Source: Ixodes scapularis (taxonomy: Eukaryota; Arthropoda; Arachnida; Ixodida; Ixodidae). Taken from it: a DNA stretch of 64,000 bases. Shown in pieces: positions 23,338 through 36,000 of the stretch (position 1 is its first letter; each line of letters begins with the position of its first letter). The notes beneath the pieces are model-generated. The model had not been told where the DNA came from and made no database searches. It saw only the letters and a program-made list of their open reading frames with translations. Where the stretch lies: NCBI RefSeq assembly GCF_016920785.2, contig NW_024609857.1, positions 126,101,094 through 126,165,093 on the forward strand, in the 5' to 3' direction. The translations under genes were made by a program, and so were the position numbers.

Positions 23338-23560
23338 CGTGCAGTACAGGTGAAGGCAACGCCAGGCGAGGGGAGAAAGTGAAAGAGCAAGGAAGGATGA
23401 AGAGCAAGAAAGAAACCTCCCCTCCTCTCTAACGTTCCTAGTGCTCTTCCTTTCTCCTCTCCCCTTTCATTGCCCTTCTCTCCCGTCCCGCGTTCCTAGT
23501 GCTCGTCCTTCCTCTCTTCGCCTGGCGTTGCCTTAGCTTGCACTGCATACAGCTAGTGAC
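23338..23560. repeat. Direct repeat unit 1 of a ~220-bp pair
   Basis: It begins GTGCAGTACAGGTGAAGG and contains GGAGAAAGTGAAAG, AACGTTCCTAGTGCT and CGCGTTCCTA. A second copy lies at about 23969-24180 in the same orientation, with a G homopolymer (23877-23900) between them. Confidence 0.75.
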
Positions 23561-23968
23561 ACGAAGCATAGCGTCGTGCTTGCTGTGATACACCACGAAG
23601 CAGGCGCTGGCGGCGATGCGGACGACACCTATATGCGGCGCTGCATGGATCCACTAGTAATGACGGTTAAGTGGTAAAGACGAAACGGTTCGTCTTCTAG
23701 GAATTGTTGCCTCAGCGCGCAGTGAAATTCGTGTTCTTCGGACTCTTTGCGGACTTTCCCAAGCCTAATCATACAGCGTGCAAGTTCGTCAGGTCCGAGG
23801 GTTGTTTACACCTGGGCCAGAAAAAACAGGTAGCCGATTGCTGCCAACAACTCATATACGGGTAGAAACTGAGGGGGGCGGGGGGGGGGGGGGGGGGGGG
23901 AGAAAGAGACGAGAGCGCGCGGTGACCAGAACACAAATTGCCATACTATACTCCGAGTCACTAGTTGC

Positions 23969-24180
23969 GTGCAGTACAGGTGAAGGCCACGCCAGGTGAG
24001 GGGAGAAAGTGAAAGCACAAGGAAGGATGGGGAGCAAGAAAGAAACCTCCCCTCCTCTCTAACGTTCCTAGTGCTCTCCCTTTCTCCCCTCCCCTTTCAT
24101 TGCCCTCCTCTCCCGTTCCGCGTTCCTAATGCTCGTCCTTTCTCTCTTGGACTGGCGTTGCCTAAGCTGGCACTGCACAC
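23969..24180. repeat. Direct repeat unit 2 of the ~220-bp pair
   Basis: It is collinear with 23338-23560 with scattered substitutions. A shorter related stretch also ends the long repeat near 13800-13860. Confidence 0.75.
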
Positions 24181-24189
24181 AGCTACTGA

Positions 24190-26955
24190 CACGCAGCAGA
24201 GGTATAATGCAGGACATTCGGCCCATTTTCTTTAGACAGAGCGATGGCAGCGCCGAAACCTCTCTTCGTGAGCTAGCTACTTTGGCAGCCGACGTCACTT
24301 CGCTCTTTCGTTCTTATCATCTTTCTCAATGCCTCTCCGGGAAACGTGGACCCGTCTTCGCGTGGGCAATCGGCAACCCGGAACTGGCTAAATCGGGGAA
24401 CACGGACGTGAACGACAACCACGCCCAGGGAACAATGGTTGGTGTTATGCGAATGGTGAGCTAGTCTCCATATTTACTTCATAAAAATGTATTTATGTTT
24501 GAGCATATGTATATAACTGTATTTATGAAAGATCCCTTAAACTTAGTTTTGAATGGTCATTGTGGAATTTCGAAAAAAAATATTACTTCAACTAAACTAG
24601 TTTAATAATCAACATCGCATTATCAACAGCTTGTTGGCTATTCACGAATATTAAGTTCCGCTGTTATTAATGACGTTCTCATTGAGTTGCGTATTTCTTA
24701 ATAAATACAGCCGACAATGTAATTGACAATTTTTACCACGCGAAAATAAAACGGAAGAAAATTGCGAAGCTAATCATTCATCCTACGACGTCGAGCACAA
24801 TACATTCCTCTTCCGATCGGAAAACTGAAAATCTTATTTTCAGCGAAACGTAACTGCCACGCTAACTAAATATCAAGCCCACAAAAATAAAGAGGCTAAC
24901 ATCTGCCATATTCATGTCCTCTCGCTACTGAAACGTGACCAACTGATTTACTGTTTACTTGCCTGCTAAACGCGCCTATGGTGTCTCCAGCTTCCTTCTC
25001 CATTAAATCTGCACCGCTGTAATGCGCGATTGGCGACTAATTACACTGACAGGCACCATCTTAATACTCAACGAGTCCGGTAGCTTCAAATCGGCGTGAC
25101 TACAATTTGAAAGCCCGCTAACATACTTTACGATTAGAAAAGATCAGAACGACGCGCCCAAACTGCACGTACACCAAATACGCTGCCGGTAGCGAAGCAG
25201 CCAAACCGAGAGATGGCGCTAGTTACCAGCCTAATCGAAAAAAAAAAACAGAAAAAGAAGAAACTCGACGTTGCGTTAGCTAGCTATCAAAGCGTCAGAT
25301 CCCGCTGTATTCCCCTAGTTAAGTATTTGAGAACACCGAGTTCTTGTTGAAATGGTTAGTTGGTAAACGAAAAGCTATCTACCCTTGTTTCTTCTCATCG
25401 TTCAGACGCTGAAAGCTGGCGTCCGGCGTTGAAAGTTTGCTTTTGAACAGTAGTAGTGACAAAGGCTCTGCTTTCCCGCGCGCTTTCATCCTCCCCTTTC
25501 ACTTAGTTTGCACTCGTATAGCCATTGACAAGGTGAAGACGTCAGGACATCTCTTTTGAACGCCCACCTTGAGCACCAGCTCGTTGCTTTTGGTAGACCT
25601 GGAGGCTGACGAGGCACCGAAGCGTTAATGAAGGTAGAGAGAAATGAAAGTACTGGCCGTTAGTTGAGGAATTCAGAAAACGACGCCCTTCAGAATTGCG
25701 ACGTCGAACATGTTATACGCTGGAAACAGCGAATCGGCCACTGGCCGAGCACCTATGTCAGAGTCTACCGACGGTTCAAACGATTATCGCACCAGCATGC
25801 TTCGACCTTTCTAAGGTAACATAGTTCTGAACTCCGTCTTCTTACACGACGACCCGGGCGCCCATCCCTATCGTGATGCCGACTTCCGAGACACTAAATA
25901 GGAAGTCATCTATTTGAAGAACCTAGTAGGCTTACGCCAATACCGAATGAACCAAGAATGGGTGACCTATTTTGCCACCGCTCTTGCCCCAAAAAATAAG
26001 CTCGTGTCAAAATGCGAGCTGCTGGTCGGAAAGCAAAAGTGTAGCGTTAACAATCCCGACACGAAGGGTGTCGAAATTAATCTGCGGTGGCTACAGCAAC
26101 CGCTTAAAAGTCGCCGATTAGTGTGGGGTCTCCGCCTTACGGAACGGTGAAGTCCGTGGCCCGGAAGAGGTGGAGCTGCCCGGGTCTGGAACACATAGAC
26201 GCCCTCAATCGGCAGGTTGTCTTGAGAATCCATGACCGCATTCCGACGGTCCAAGTGACGCCTTGCAGAAATCAAAGCAAGAGTCAAAAGACTTAGGGAA
26301 AAGTCCCTCTTTCTTTCCTTTATCATTTTTTATTTAGTAGTTTCACCAACCCGCTCTTTGTTCCAAGCCCCACTCGCTAAATGTGTTTGGGAGCCAGAGC
26401 CCATTTTTAATGCCGGCACACCCTCTACTGCACCAGCACTTCAATAGAGTGGTCACGTCCATCGGCAGTGCCGCGCGCCTCAGTGTGGTGATTGCTAAAG
26501 TTTCAGACACCCTGCGGGGAAATGCATTTTCACATACCCCAGAGAACAGAAACAAACGGCGGCGGAGCAGCCACAGACTTTTTCATTTACGTCAGCGAGA
26601 TAGCCGACGCTACAGATGAATTGTGCTCTCCTGATCCTTCTCGGCAGCAATCTCTAAACACCGCTTTAAGGCCACCTGACGATGCCGACCACCCGGTGTC
26701 CGCAAAGGGCTCGGCTCATGCAACTTTCTAAGAGCAGTCGATTCCGGAGGTCCTACTTACACCTCAGTGTGAGTCACGGCCGAAGCTTTCCTCCTCTCAC
26801 ATCTTGAAGACAGCTGCTTAGCCTACACCCACTACAGCAACATCTGAACCACAACCCATCATCACTTTATCGTCGACCAGAACTCTCACCGAGCGCCCGG
26901 CATTGCCAAGTTCCGACTTGCCGTACGTGTCCGCTACTGCATCTGCAGCCAAGAC
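24190..26955. other. Unassigned DNA without a recognisable gene
   Basis: Open frames are short and carry no domain I recognise. The segment 26480-26955 and the DNA after the hAT element (30625-30760) would have been contiguous before that insertion. It is moderately GC-rich and could be a decayed coding region, but I cannot name it. Confidence 0.4.
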
Positions 26956-28446
26956 CAGAGTGTCGAACCGAAATTTTTATCGGTTCGGTTCCGGTTCGGG
27001 TTCACGGCTTTCGGTTCGGTTCCGGTTCAGTTCCGGGGAGCAAAAAATAACGGTTCTAACCGGTTCGAGCCGGTTCGAACCGGTTTGAACCGCTAAATTG
27101 AGACTATATTTTTCGCGTTGTTCTGGCAATATACACTATTTACGCCGTGAAACAATTAACTATATAGTTTCTTCGATCGTCCGTGCAATTTACTTTTGTC
27201 TTTAGGTACCAGAAATATTAAATTCAGTTATCTAATTTTGACGCAAGAGTAGAAAAAATCTGCATTAACATACATAACGTCGTGTTCATAAGACTCCACA
27301 TCCCTTTGTTTACCAGTAACATATATTTTACCTGAATCAAAATGTTTAAGTACAAGAGTAAAGAGTTGAGCTGGTTGGTATATACCCGTAAATAGGTCAG
27401 CTTCAAATTTAGAACTATACTGTATTTTATTGTGCTTTCTTCGTGTTTAAGTAAAATTCTAAAGTTCAAGCTGATCTATTTACACGGTATAAAATGTTAT
27501 CGCATAGTGATGCAGGTCGCCTAAAATACCCGTGATTGGTACAACTTCGTGTCGCAGTGTTAAAAATGAAATCGTAATTGTGTCCTTGAACTAAGGAATT
27601 AATTACATCACATAAAATTATGAAATGAGCACCTCGTGATCATGCTAATTATGAAATAAGGTTTACGAAATACACTTCACAATATATATGTATATGATGA
27701 CGACACAACTGAGCTAAAAGCAATGAAATTTTCAGAATGTAACAAAAGTTTTAGGATAATTCCTTTCACTCTATTTTTTATAGAAACACCGAGCGGCAAC
27801 CCGAATGCTTGTTGTTCTAACCAAACATTGTTTACACTCAGCACCGCATGCATGCCACTAATCATGCAACAAGAAGTAATCGCAGTTGTTCACTCTAATC
27901 TATACGCACCTTCGCACTCAGATCCTTTCTCTCTACTTCTTTTCATGGGGACCAGTTCAGCATTCCCGCTAGAACAACCTCCCCTGCTTCTCTCAAGCCA
28001 CCTCTCTCTCTCTCTCTCTCTCGAATCTGACCCAAAATAGCGCTTGCCCAAGTGAACATTTTCTTACGCAGAATACGCTGGCATAGTCTGACTATTGAGG
28101 TTTCTTCTTGACAAGATTCCGGTCAATTTAATTTGCAAATGAGCATCACCTTTGCTAACTGATAATTTTAACTCGATAGCGTTAAGGAGCTCATGTCGCA
28201 GAAAAGCCGATGTCGGTGGCGTGACTGGAAAATCCTGATCGGTCGATAGGTTCATGACGTCAGAGCTACATGCCCTCGTGCAAGAATTTCAAACCCACAA
28301 TGCTCACGGGAAACATGACATCACGCGTGGAATGAGAGTGATTAAAACATGACATGTAATGCGAATTAAAGGTTGCCGTATGTCTCAAATGATTTCACTT
28401 TTGAAAGTAAATATTTTGCCTTAAAGAAAAAAAATTAAGAATATTC

Positions 28447-28500
28447 GGCGGGATTCGAACCCACGACTCTTTAGTTGCGAGTCAGACGCTTTTCACTAGG
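28447..28500 (-). other. tRNA-like relic (T-arm and anticodon-arm region)
   Basis: On the minus strand GTGGGTTCGAATCCCGC forms a T arm with canonical box B, preceded by a GACTC...GAGTC stem. The 5' half is poorly conserved. It is probably a SINE fragment or pseudo-tRNA. Confidence 0.45.
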
Positions 28501-28568
28501 AACGGCGCGAGCGTCTGACACGACAAAAACGTGCTTTTTGGTAAGCTACCGCCCTCTATAAATGACGA

Positions 28569-28608
28569 CGGCAACCAGACAACCGGCTTTCCGGTTGTCT
28601 GGTTGCCG
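28569..28608. repeat. Perfect 18-bp hairpin with 4-nt loop
   Basis: CGGCAACCAGACAACCGG and its exact complement are separated by CTTT. Nearby GGCGGCAACC at 28623 repeats part of the arm. Confidence 0.7.
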
Positions 28609-30117
28609 CCTTCGCGCATAGATGGCGGCAACCTCTTCAGCCTTTCCACTCTGGCTTGCCTACTTGCGGCCGGCCATTACTTCATTTACACCATAGTACA
28701 ACTTCGCTGGTCTTCCTTCTTCACCAAAGTGGAAAACCTGAAAGTATTCCTGAGGAAGTGCCTCCTCCGTTGGTGTCTGTTAATTCGTCAATTTTATTTG
28801 ACACTTGTTAACCGCAACCCTTCATTGATTTATTTTTCACCCCGTGAAGCTTAGATGGGTCATAAAACGACATCAGGTTGGAATGTTCATGACTTTTCCG
28901 AGGCGTACTGGTCCTCCGACCCAAGTACACTCGCACAGGTCACCACTAATTCAGAAGCTTCTTTGTCGCGGTGAAATTGCGAGGATAAAATGAGACTATT
29001 TCTTTTAGTCTTGCCTTCCCAAAGATTGATGTCAAAATTGTAGGATCAAACCCAGCCGCCTGACGACAGTCGAGCGCGGCTCATGGATTGGACAAGAGGA
29101 CTGCGTGAGCACAGTGCTTCGGCTCGTAACAATCAATGTCTTGGCAGACACTTGGGTAGTGGCTCGTGTCCAACCACTGCGTGATGAGAATAGCCGAACT
29201 CTAACAATGCCTGGAGTTGAGCACGCGTTTTCTTCCATTAAAACTTCAGCGCGGGGGTATGATTAACGTTGGCGGCATAAGATAGGCACCAGGCCACATG
29301 GTCGCTTTTGGCTTCGAGTTGAGGGGATGAACGATGCTCATATTTCTCGAATTTTTTGACGACTGCCATTGCTTAGAAAAAATAGCAAAGCCAAGTTCAA
29401 CGTTAGGGTGGTGATCCCGAGTAGTATTTAGTGACGTATAGAAATATTTTTATAGCTCCTTTAAGCAAAGTACAGAGGGAATCGAAAGTTGGGCAATAAC
29501 TTGAAATCGACGCTCGTGTGAGACTTACAGCAACTGCCAACGTTCGGCTTGTCTCTCTCAGGTCACTAAAATATCCTTTTTTTTAGTATTCCTTCCGTAC
29601 ACACGTGTAGCTCTATGTAACGTCATATTGATAAGTCGCATTTAGTAATTTTAGTACTTCTATTCTCAGGGACATCTTTCGGATGCAGTTCAGCAACAAC
29701 GAAAAAAATATTTGGGTGCCTCAATAATCTAAAATGGGTCTTGCAACATTTTTTCTTGTACTTTTAATAAATAGTGTTAAGAAATAACCCGTGACGTTGA
29801 TAGGTTGCGGAAACATCCATTAGTTTTCCCCTAACAGCAGAAGCAGAAAAAAATAAAGGAAAGAGACAGCTGTCGATATCTCCTCAACTCAAAATTTAAA
29901 CAAGCGGCCACGTGATATGATACCGCCAGTGTTCATCACAGTCATGCTCTAGGCGGCTAGGGTTTGGAAAGCAAAAGCTTGGGCTGAGCTTCGAATATTG
30001 TTAGAGTTGGGCTATTATCATATGTAATTGACATGAGCCGTTACCCAGATGTTTGGTGGCGCTGATTGTCATGAACCCGAGCACTCGACTAGGGGTTATA
30101 AAAATCGCTTACGTCAC

Positions 30118-30300
30118 GGTGTCACGTGACTTTCGGTGCGAAATCGTAACGTCATGTTACGTCATGCCGTCAACAATGTTAATACATCAAGTGACTTCCT
30201 CAAATAAAATCGAGTTGACGCAGTGAGTCACGTGACGTCACAGGGTCACATGACAACATGAACTGACACCATGGCGTCACGTGACAACGTGACACATTGT
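30118..30300. repeat. Cluster of GTCACGTGAC palindromes
   Basis: GTCACGTGAC occurs near 30120, 30225 and 30276, mixed with TGACGTCA-like and GTCACATGAC words. These resemble E-box (CACGTG) and CRE (TGACGTCA) sites. The cluster lies inside the hAT-type element, close to its right end. Confidence 0.55.
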
Positions 30301-30624
30301 TAATCATAGTGCCATGAAAACCCACAGCTTACCATACTTTTCGATTCTGAATATATGACGATTTGATCCATAGATAGAAATACAGCCGCCAATTTTTTTA
30401 TTCCCATATGTTCATTTTGTGATACTAAGAAAAAAGAAAAAAAAAATATTACCTTGAACCGTTTTGAACCGGTTACCGTTATATTTTTTTTCGGTTCAGT
30501 TCCGGTTCAGTTCCAAGATGGCGGCGAAGATTTCGCTTCGGTTCAGTTCCGGTTCGGCTAAAAATAACGGTTCTGTTCCGGTTTTCGGTTCGGTTCGGTT
30601 CCGGTTCCACACCCTGGCCAAGAC

Positions 30625-31985
30625 TCGCGCGGCAGGCGCTGGAGATGGCAAAAGGAAGCCTTCCGGAGTCCGAGTGGTGCCGTACGTTAAGCACAGTGGG
30701 TTGCTGAAGATGCCCAGCGACAATCTGAACCACCATGAGCCCTTCGGGTTTCTCAACATTTAATGTTCGGGATTTATGGTCGAGGGTGAAGCAAGTACAA
30801 ATGAGAAATCTTTTGTTCCGTGAGCAACTCCATTTTGTAGTCTCCCGGGTAGCAAGCTATCCGCCGATAAGAACACTGCACGTGCTCTGGATCCCTTTAT
30901 TGATGTTAACAAAGTGTTTCAGTCATTCAGTCTTTGCGGGTCGTTTTCCGTTCCTGAACAAGTCGTTTGATCAATATTTCCATTTTTTTATCGGTAACAC
31001 TCGAGGCAGAATTATACACTGGTCTTTTTTAATGTGAGTTTACCGGCGGGTGATATGTGTGTATGCGTTCAATAAGTCCAACAGGCGTCGATGTTATTAG
31101 CAACATAGCCACTTTCTTTGACACTGATAGATAATTGTTTTCTTTGGAGGTTTCAGTTGTGCATGTCATGTGAACAATCGGGTCACAGCTTTCTCAAGCC
31201 AGGATAAATAATAATACTAATGCTATATTTATTTTCATTCCTGAGACATGAATGGCTGATGAAAGATTAGTACAACAGTTTAGCTGACAAAGCCACTCCA
31301 ACCTTGTACATTGCTCAGCAAACACACACGCACATAAACATGCTAGGACAAACAAAGACGTAAATATATAATCAATCAACATAAGACAATACTACGTAAA
31401 AAAATCCACGATACATAAATTTACTATTTTAGAAAACTAGAAGAGTTTGAGTCACTGTTTTATGTTTGTTTTTTGACACTTTGTTTTCACACCGTACTTC
31501 TGTTTTTTTAGGAAAAAAAGAAAAGGGTACGTGCGGTTTGTAGGTAATTATTCACTACTAATCACAACACTTTCATAATAAAATACAACTGAACTTCAGG
31601 GTACTGGACACCCCGAAGCCTTAGACCGTCAGTGAAAGCGAGCACTAAAACTTTCTTTTGTAAATGACGGCTGCCCTGCAAAGAAAAAATGGACCAAACC
31701 ACGTGCGTTGAGTGAGTAGGGTTGATTATTCTCCGTTCCAAAGCTTAGAAGTTGGTTTTCACGGAGTTTGTTTCCTTTATTTACACTTCTGTCATTGTAG
31801 TTGTCCAATAACCTCCCTTTCCTCCTGGTGGATGGGGTCCTCTGTCACTTCTGTCCTTACAAGAAGGATCCCCAAAATCTCAGTGGTTGAAAACCCCTGC
31901 TATATCTGTTCGAAGGAGCAGCCATAATTTATTAACTCATTAGGCGCGTGAATTAACTAATGTACCATCTGTCGTTCGCGCATAA
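30625..31985. other. Non-coding DNA, possible LTR at the right end
   Basis: No gene is supported. The last few hundred bases before 31988 may be the 5' LTR of the gag remnant at 32036, since they end ATAACA just before a primer-site-like sequence. No second LTR is available to define it. Confidence 0.35.
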
Positions 31986-31989
31986 CATG

Positions 31990-32007
31990 TGGCGACGAGG
32001 ATAAAGA
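31990..32007 (+). promoter_or_regulatory. Candidate primer binding site (Gypsy)
   Basis: TGGCGACGAGGATAAAGA follows an ATAACA end and precedes the gag ATG by 46 bp. TGG-initial sites at this place are normal for Gypsy elements. I have not matched it to a tRNA. Confidence 0.45.
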
Positions 32008-32035
32008 GCGAGTAAAGTACCCCCACGAAAGAAAC

Positions 32036-32390
32036 ATGGTAACGCTAAGGAGCACAGCTGGACCTGCCGCCTTTGGATGCATAGAGGAGTTCGAGCCCTC
32101 GAAGCCAGACTCATGGCCGCAATTCATCGAGCGACTTCAATTTTACTTCCTCACTAATGGGATCGACAGCGACGCCATGAAGCGTGCTGCCTTGTGGGGC
32201 ATATGACCTTCCGTCGGCGCCATCCTCTGATCTCATTGTCCTCCGAAAACACCAGGTAAAGTAACTCACAAAGAGTTGTTAGGAACGCTAACAAAACACT
32301 TCGCCTCGAAGACATCGATAATTTCTTACTGATTTATGTGTAGCAAGCACTGCCAATGACAAGGCGAGGCTCTGGTCGACTACATCCCAG
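32036..32390 (+). pseudogene. Ty3/Gypsy gag, 5' fragment
   Basis: From ATG 32036 the frame reads MVTLRSTAGPAAFG, then FEPSKPDSWPQFIERLQFYF and GIDSDAMKRAALWG before a TGA at 32204-32206. Shifted frames continue the typical gag pattern (PKTPGKVTHKELLGTLTKHF). The xFxPxxxxWxQFxERLxxYFxxNGI pattern is the N-terminal capsid region of arthropod Gypsy gags. It stops abruptly near 32390 with no pol, so this is a broken 5' fragment. Confidence 0.75.
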
Positions 32391-32394
32391 GTAA

Positions 32395-33070
32395 CAATTT
32401 ATGTTGTGGAGACAGTCGGCGCAACAAAGTTTCGCAACAAAAAACAGTTTTACTGCAATCGCGAAAAACAATGTTGTAGCAACAGTCATAACACTGCAGA
32501 AGTATCCGCTGCTAAAGCACTGCGGCAACTATGTCGGTCAACCATTGATTGTTTCATGCTCGCAACAGTAACCGAAGCATTGCTTTTACCCAGCAAAATG
32601 TGTGCTGTCCTGATGTTGCTAAACTGTTCCCGTGGCGGGTTCAAAAACAGTTTGCGTTTACACTGCCAGAATGCAGTCGCCAAACATTGCTTTCCAAAAG
32701 TGTTCCAACCGTACGACACAACAGTTTCGCGCTAGGTTGGAATAGATTGTCGAGGAATTGTTGCGAAAACACTGGACACCATTGTTGGTTGACTGTTGCT
32801 CAAACCTATTCGGCAGACGTTGCGTTCCACAACTGGACTGTAGCTGAACATCATTTTTTGCCAACTGTTGCCGCATGCATCTTCTCAACATTTGCACTGC
32901 ATGACCAGGCAGCGCTCCTCGCGACAGTGCTTCCCCATTATCGGGGCAACGATGTCTTGCTTTTGTTGCGAGAGTCTGTCATGCCACAGCTACGTGGCAT
33001 AGTTTTGCGGGTGTTCCTCACTTGTCTCGCAACATTAGGAAACAGTCGGGCAGCCTTTTGGTAACTATTG
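32395..33070. repeat. Degenerate GTTGC/GCAAC-rich region
   Basis: The words GCAACA, CAACAGT, GTTGCG and CCAACTGTTGC recur irregularly on both strands without a fixed period. One 171-codon frame spans 32549-33064 but has no recognisable domain, and its composition follows the repeated words. Confidence 0.35.
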
Positions 33071-36000
33071 CGGGCACCTTACAGCGGAACAGCAGTACAG
33101 CCAACGATAATAGAACTCAGTATACTGCCATGGAACATTCCCCATAGGAGTTGCACCGATCTGTACGTAGAAACCTAAATATCGGCGATCCCAACTCTGC
33201 CATTTCTCCCACCGCAATTACTTAGAAAACAGCACAACTGTTTGAACTGGCTCAGGGTATCGCATTCGATAGCGTCTACTGCTACTCTTCCATTTTGGCT
33301 TTCATCGGCAATATCGTAGCCGACACAGACTAGGTAACAGGGATCTGAAGGTTGCCAACCCTCGTCTCTCCTCCAGACGTACCGTGAATGCACACAGAAG
33401 TCAGCACGCACCCTACTCTGGACGCGCTACCTCATATCTCCGGTGAGTCGAGGTTGTATAAAAACAATAGTAATTATGGCGCAAAAGCTTGTAAACAAAT
33501 TTTTTAAACGCCATCCCGTGCCTGCCATTTTGTACCAATCTCCAATAAAGGTTCCTACAAGAAGAGTTTATTTCCGTTTGTTTTTATGCAAAGAACTACC
33601 TTTCTTAAAACATGCCCGCCAAAGATGTTACTCTTTCTGTGGATGCTAGTAGAGGGCGCCACCGCCGCGTTTTTTTTTGGAGTTCTCCGGCCCCGAGCAC
33701 CACGGGGGGAAGGGCGTAACCACCCATGTTCGCCCTGCTGCGAGCGTTGGCGGGACCTAAGCCGAGGCCGCCGTACAGTTCGCGCTTTCCACTTATTCAC
33801 GTTTCCTCTTCTCCTGCCCTCCTTTCCTTCCTTCGCCGTTCTCCGCCACCTGTTTACCGCCCTCCCCCGAGGAGCCAACACGGAGAATGGATTAGGAGAC
33901 GCCTCCGTTAATCCGGCTTAACCCGCCGAAAAGGGAGCCTGCTGCTTGACTAAAAATTATTTCCCTGCTCGAAAAATGAGAAAAAAAAATTAAGAAAAAC
34001 GCCGCGGGCAGCGACCGAATGCGCTTTGCCGGATGCGCAACGCTCCGTCCGCCTTGAGCAAGCGTTCATGCATTGGACTAGCATTTGTCGAAGCGTGGCA
34101 GGTTTAGTGTAGGTCCTATCATATGGTCCTGCAAGACCTCCCTGTCCGCCACAAACTAGCCAATAATTGACAGCAGAGTATTCAAACAGTGTAAAATAAA
34201 ATGTTTATAATATTTATAAGAACACCATTGTCTTCACTGCTTGACTTTCAAATTTTTAGTACTGCAAATAATCGTAATCAAAATATTTTTATGATTGAAG
34301 ACCCCTCGTCGGGCATCGAACCCAAGATTACGCTTACGTGAAACGTGATTCGGCGCGGGTGCAAATCGAGTCACCGTAAACTTTTTTTTTTTTCAACGTG
34401 GATTCTGATATTTAATCTAGCTGAGGTACCACTGGCAGAATACGAATCACACACTTGGAAGGTATATACCGTTCTGGCGCCACTCATTTTCTAAGATGGC
34501 GGTTATAGTGAGGGTCGCAGATGCGTGCCGCTGTTGAGCCTGTCTAGTGTGCTGGCTTCACTGACCGACACAAATTATTTCTGGCAATACGAGGAAGCTA
34601 GGCTGTTATGAGCGCAGGTCACCTTTTTACCCTGAAAAACAAGAACGGTGTTTAGTGCAATATTTCCGCAAGGATGCGCATTTTAATTCTGGAGCTAAAC
34701 GGAAACTAACCTCTATTTTGGATTTAATTTCTCGATATAGGTCTTAATTTCGGATTCTTTCATAACTCCAGATGTGTCTCACATCGTAATTACTTGGTTA
34801 GAGACGTTGTTCGCGAAAACTTCATTTTGTGACATACATGGTCGGTACAGGCTGATATCTGTAGTTGTTGGAAGCATCAGTGCATATATTTGCGCGTTCT
34901 CGCTGCCTTTTCTCGCTCAGATATTTGTCATGGGAAATTATGAACTGCGGGCAATTTAATTGGTTTTTTGGGTATCTAGATGATTAATTAGTTTAACATT
35001 ATTCTCAGCACAAGAATAAGAGAATAATTTCAATTTTTACAATAAGTCCACAAAACGTATAAAGTAACAAACGCTGTCCTCACTGCAACCACCCAACGAT
35101 CGAATCAATGTCAGATAGCTGAAATGTGTGTGTGCGTTTTTATAGCAACGCGTTACGCATATGACTTTATATTCCATCCAGTGTTTGACTGTTTGTCTAT
35201 CTTGATAACGATGTCAGAGTTTTTTTCATATGCTAAAAGAAATATACCTTTCTGCAAAGACTATTGTGATTAAATGGCGCTTTTTTTTTTGATCTTGGCA
35301 TATATTGCCGTGATTTGTATTAATAATATTATTAAACTTAAGATATTTTAATACGTAATTTTTCAAGCTTTAATGTAATTGTTGCTTATGATCTAATTTC
35401 AAACGCGCGAACACATGTGACAATCAAAAGTGTGCTAATAATCGTCACTGGTGCGAATTGTAGCGTTTTTCATTATTAAGTAATAAAATAAAGGTAGTCT
35501 GAAATCAATGAAAACATTCTAGCTAATGTAAAAAATCCGTGTAAAATTACATTAATTGTGGGTAAAGTATATTTTGCTATCAAAGTCGCGACTTTTGACA
35601 ATGGGCAAAAGTCCGAACTCGGCGCCAATATTCATCTGGACAAAATGCCCCCCAAAAAATAAATGAAGTTTTTTTAATTACAAATTTTTTCATAACGTTT
35701 AGGTACTTTCATTTTTACGCTCCGTCGTCTTGACAATCTCAGCCTTTCCAGTTCGAACAAACGCCTACCTGCTTGCACCTCTGTTCACTGCACCACCACG
35801 TCTTTCGTTGGCGTTGGAAGCCGGTCAAACAGTAGTCAGTTTTCGTACTGCGTATACGAGCGAACGCAAGCGCTGTGTGTTTACGTTAGCTTTGCGTGTT
35901 CCTCACTGCGCGTGCGCGGAGTCCAAAACTGCGGTCTTGGATGGCACATGGTGATGAGGCGCACACACAACGTGGGGCACGCAACTCTAACGCAACCACA

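Larger units (their letters stand above)
21712..24060. repeat. Long dispersed repeat, copy 2
   Basis: It is collinear with 12542-13860, with added material: a 206-bp MITE at 21986-22191, a 98-bp palindrome at 22928-23025, and a duplicated 200-bp segment in its 3' part. The minus strand at 22603-23001 holds a 132-codon frame ending in a basic coiled-coil-like segment (KEAEDTIKTLRMELKRLRS). Its partial conservation in copy 1 hints at coding ancestry, but I do not recognise the protein. Confidence 0.75.
26956..30616. mobile_element. hAT-type element, 3.66 kb, no transposase
   Basis: The left end CAGAGTGTCGAACCG and the inverted right end CAGGGTGTGGAACCG match at 13 of 15 positions. Both are flanked by the 8-bp duplication GCCAAGAC (26948-26955 and 30617-30624). 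Each end carries a cluster of CGGTTC/GGTTCCGG words over about 130 bp (26965-27090 and 30460-30600), as in hAT subterminal regions. No hAT transposase motif is visible inside. The interior is AT-rich and includes a tRNA-like relic and a perfect hairpin. It is a non-autonomous or internally replaced element. Confidence 0.82.

Noticed and set aside
28447..28500. Functional tRNA gene
   Set aside because: Only the T arm and part of the anticodon arm are good. The acceptor and D arms do not fold.
32549..33064. 171-codon plus-strand frame
   Set aside because: No recognisable domain, and it is overlapped by similar-sized frames on the other strand in word-repetitive DNA.
33586..33921. 111-codon frame in GC-rich DNA
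   Set aside because: No domain, with overlapping frames on both strands. Nothing beyond openness supports it.
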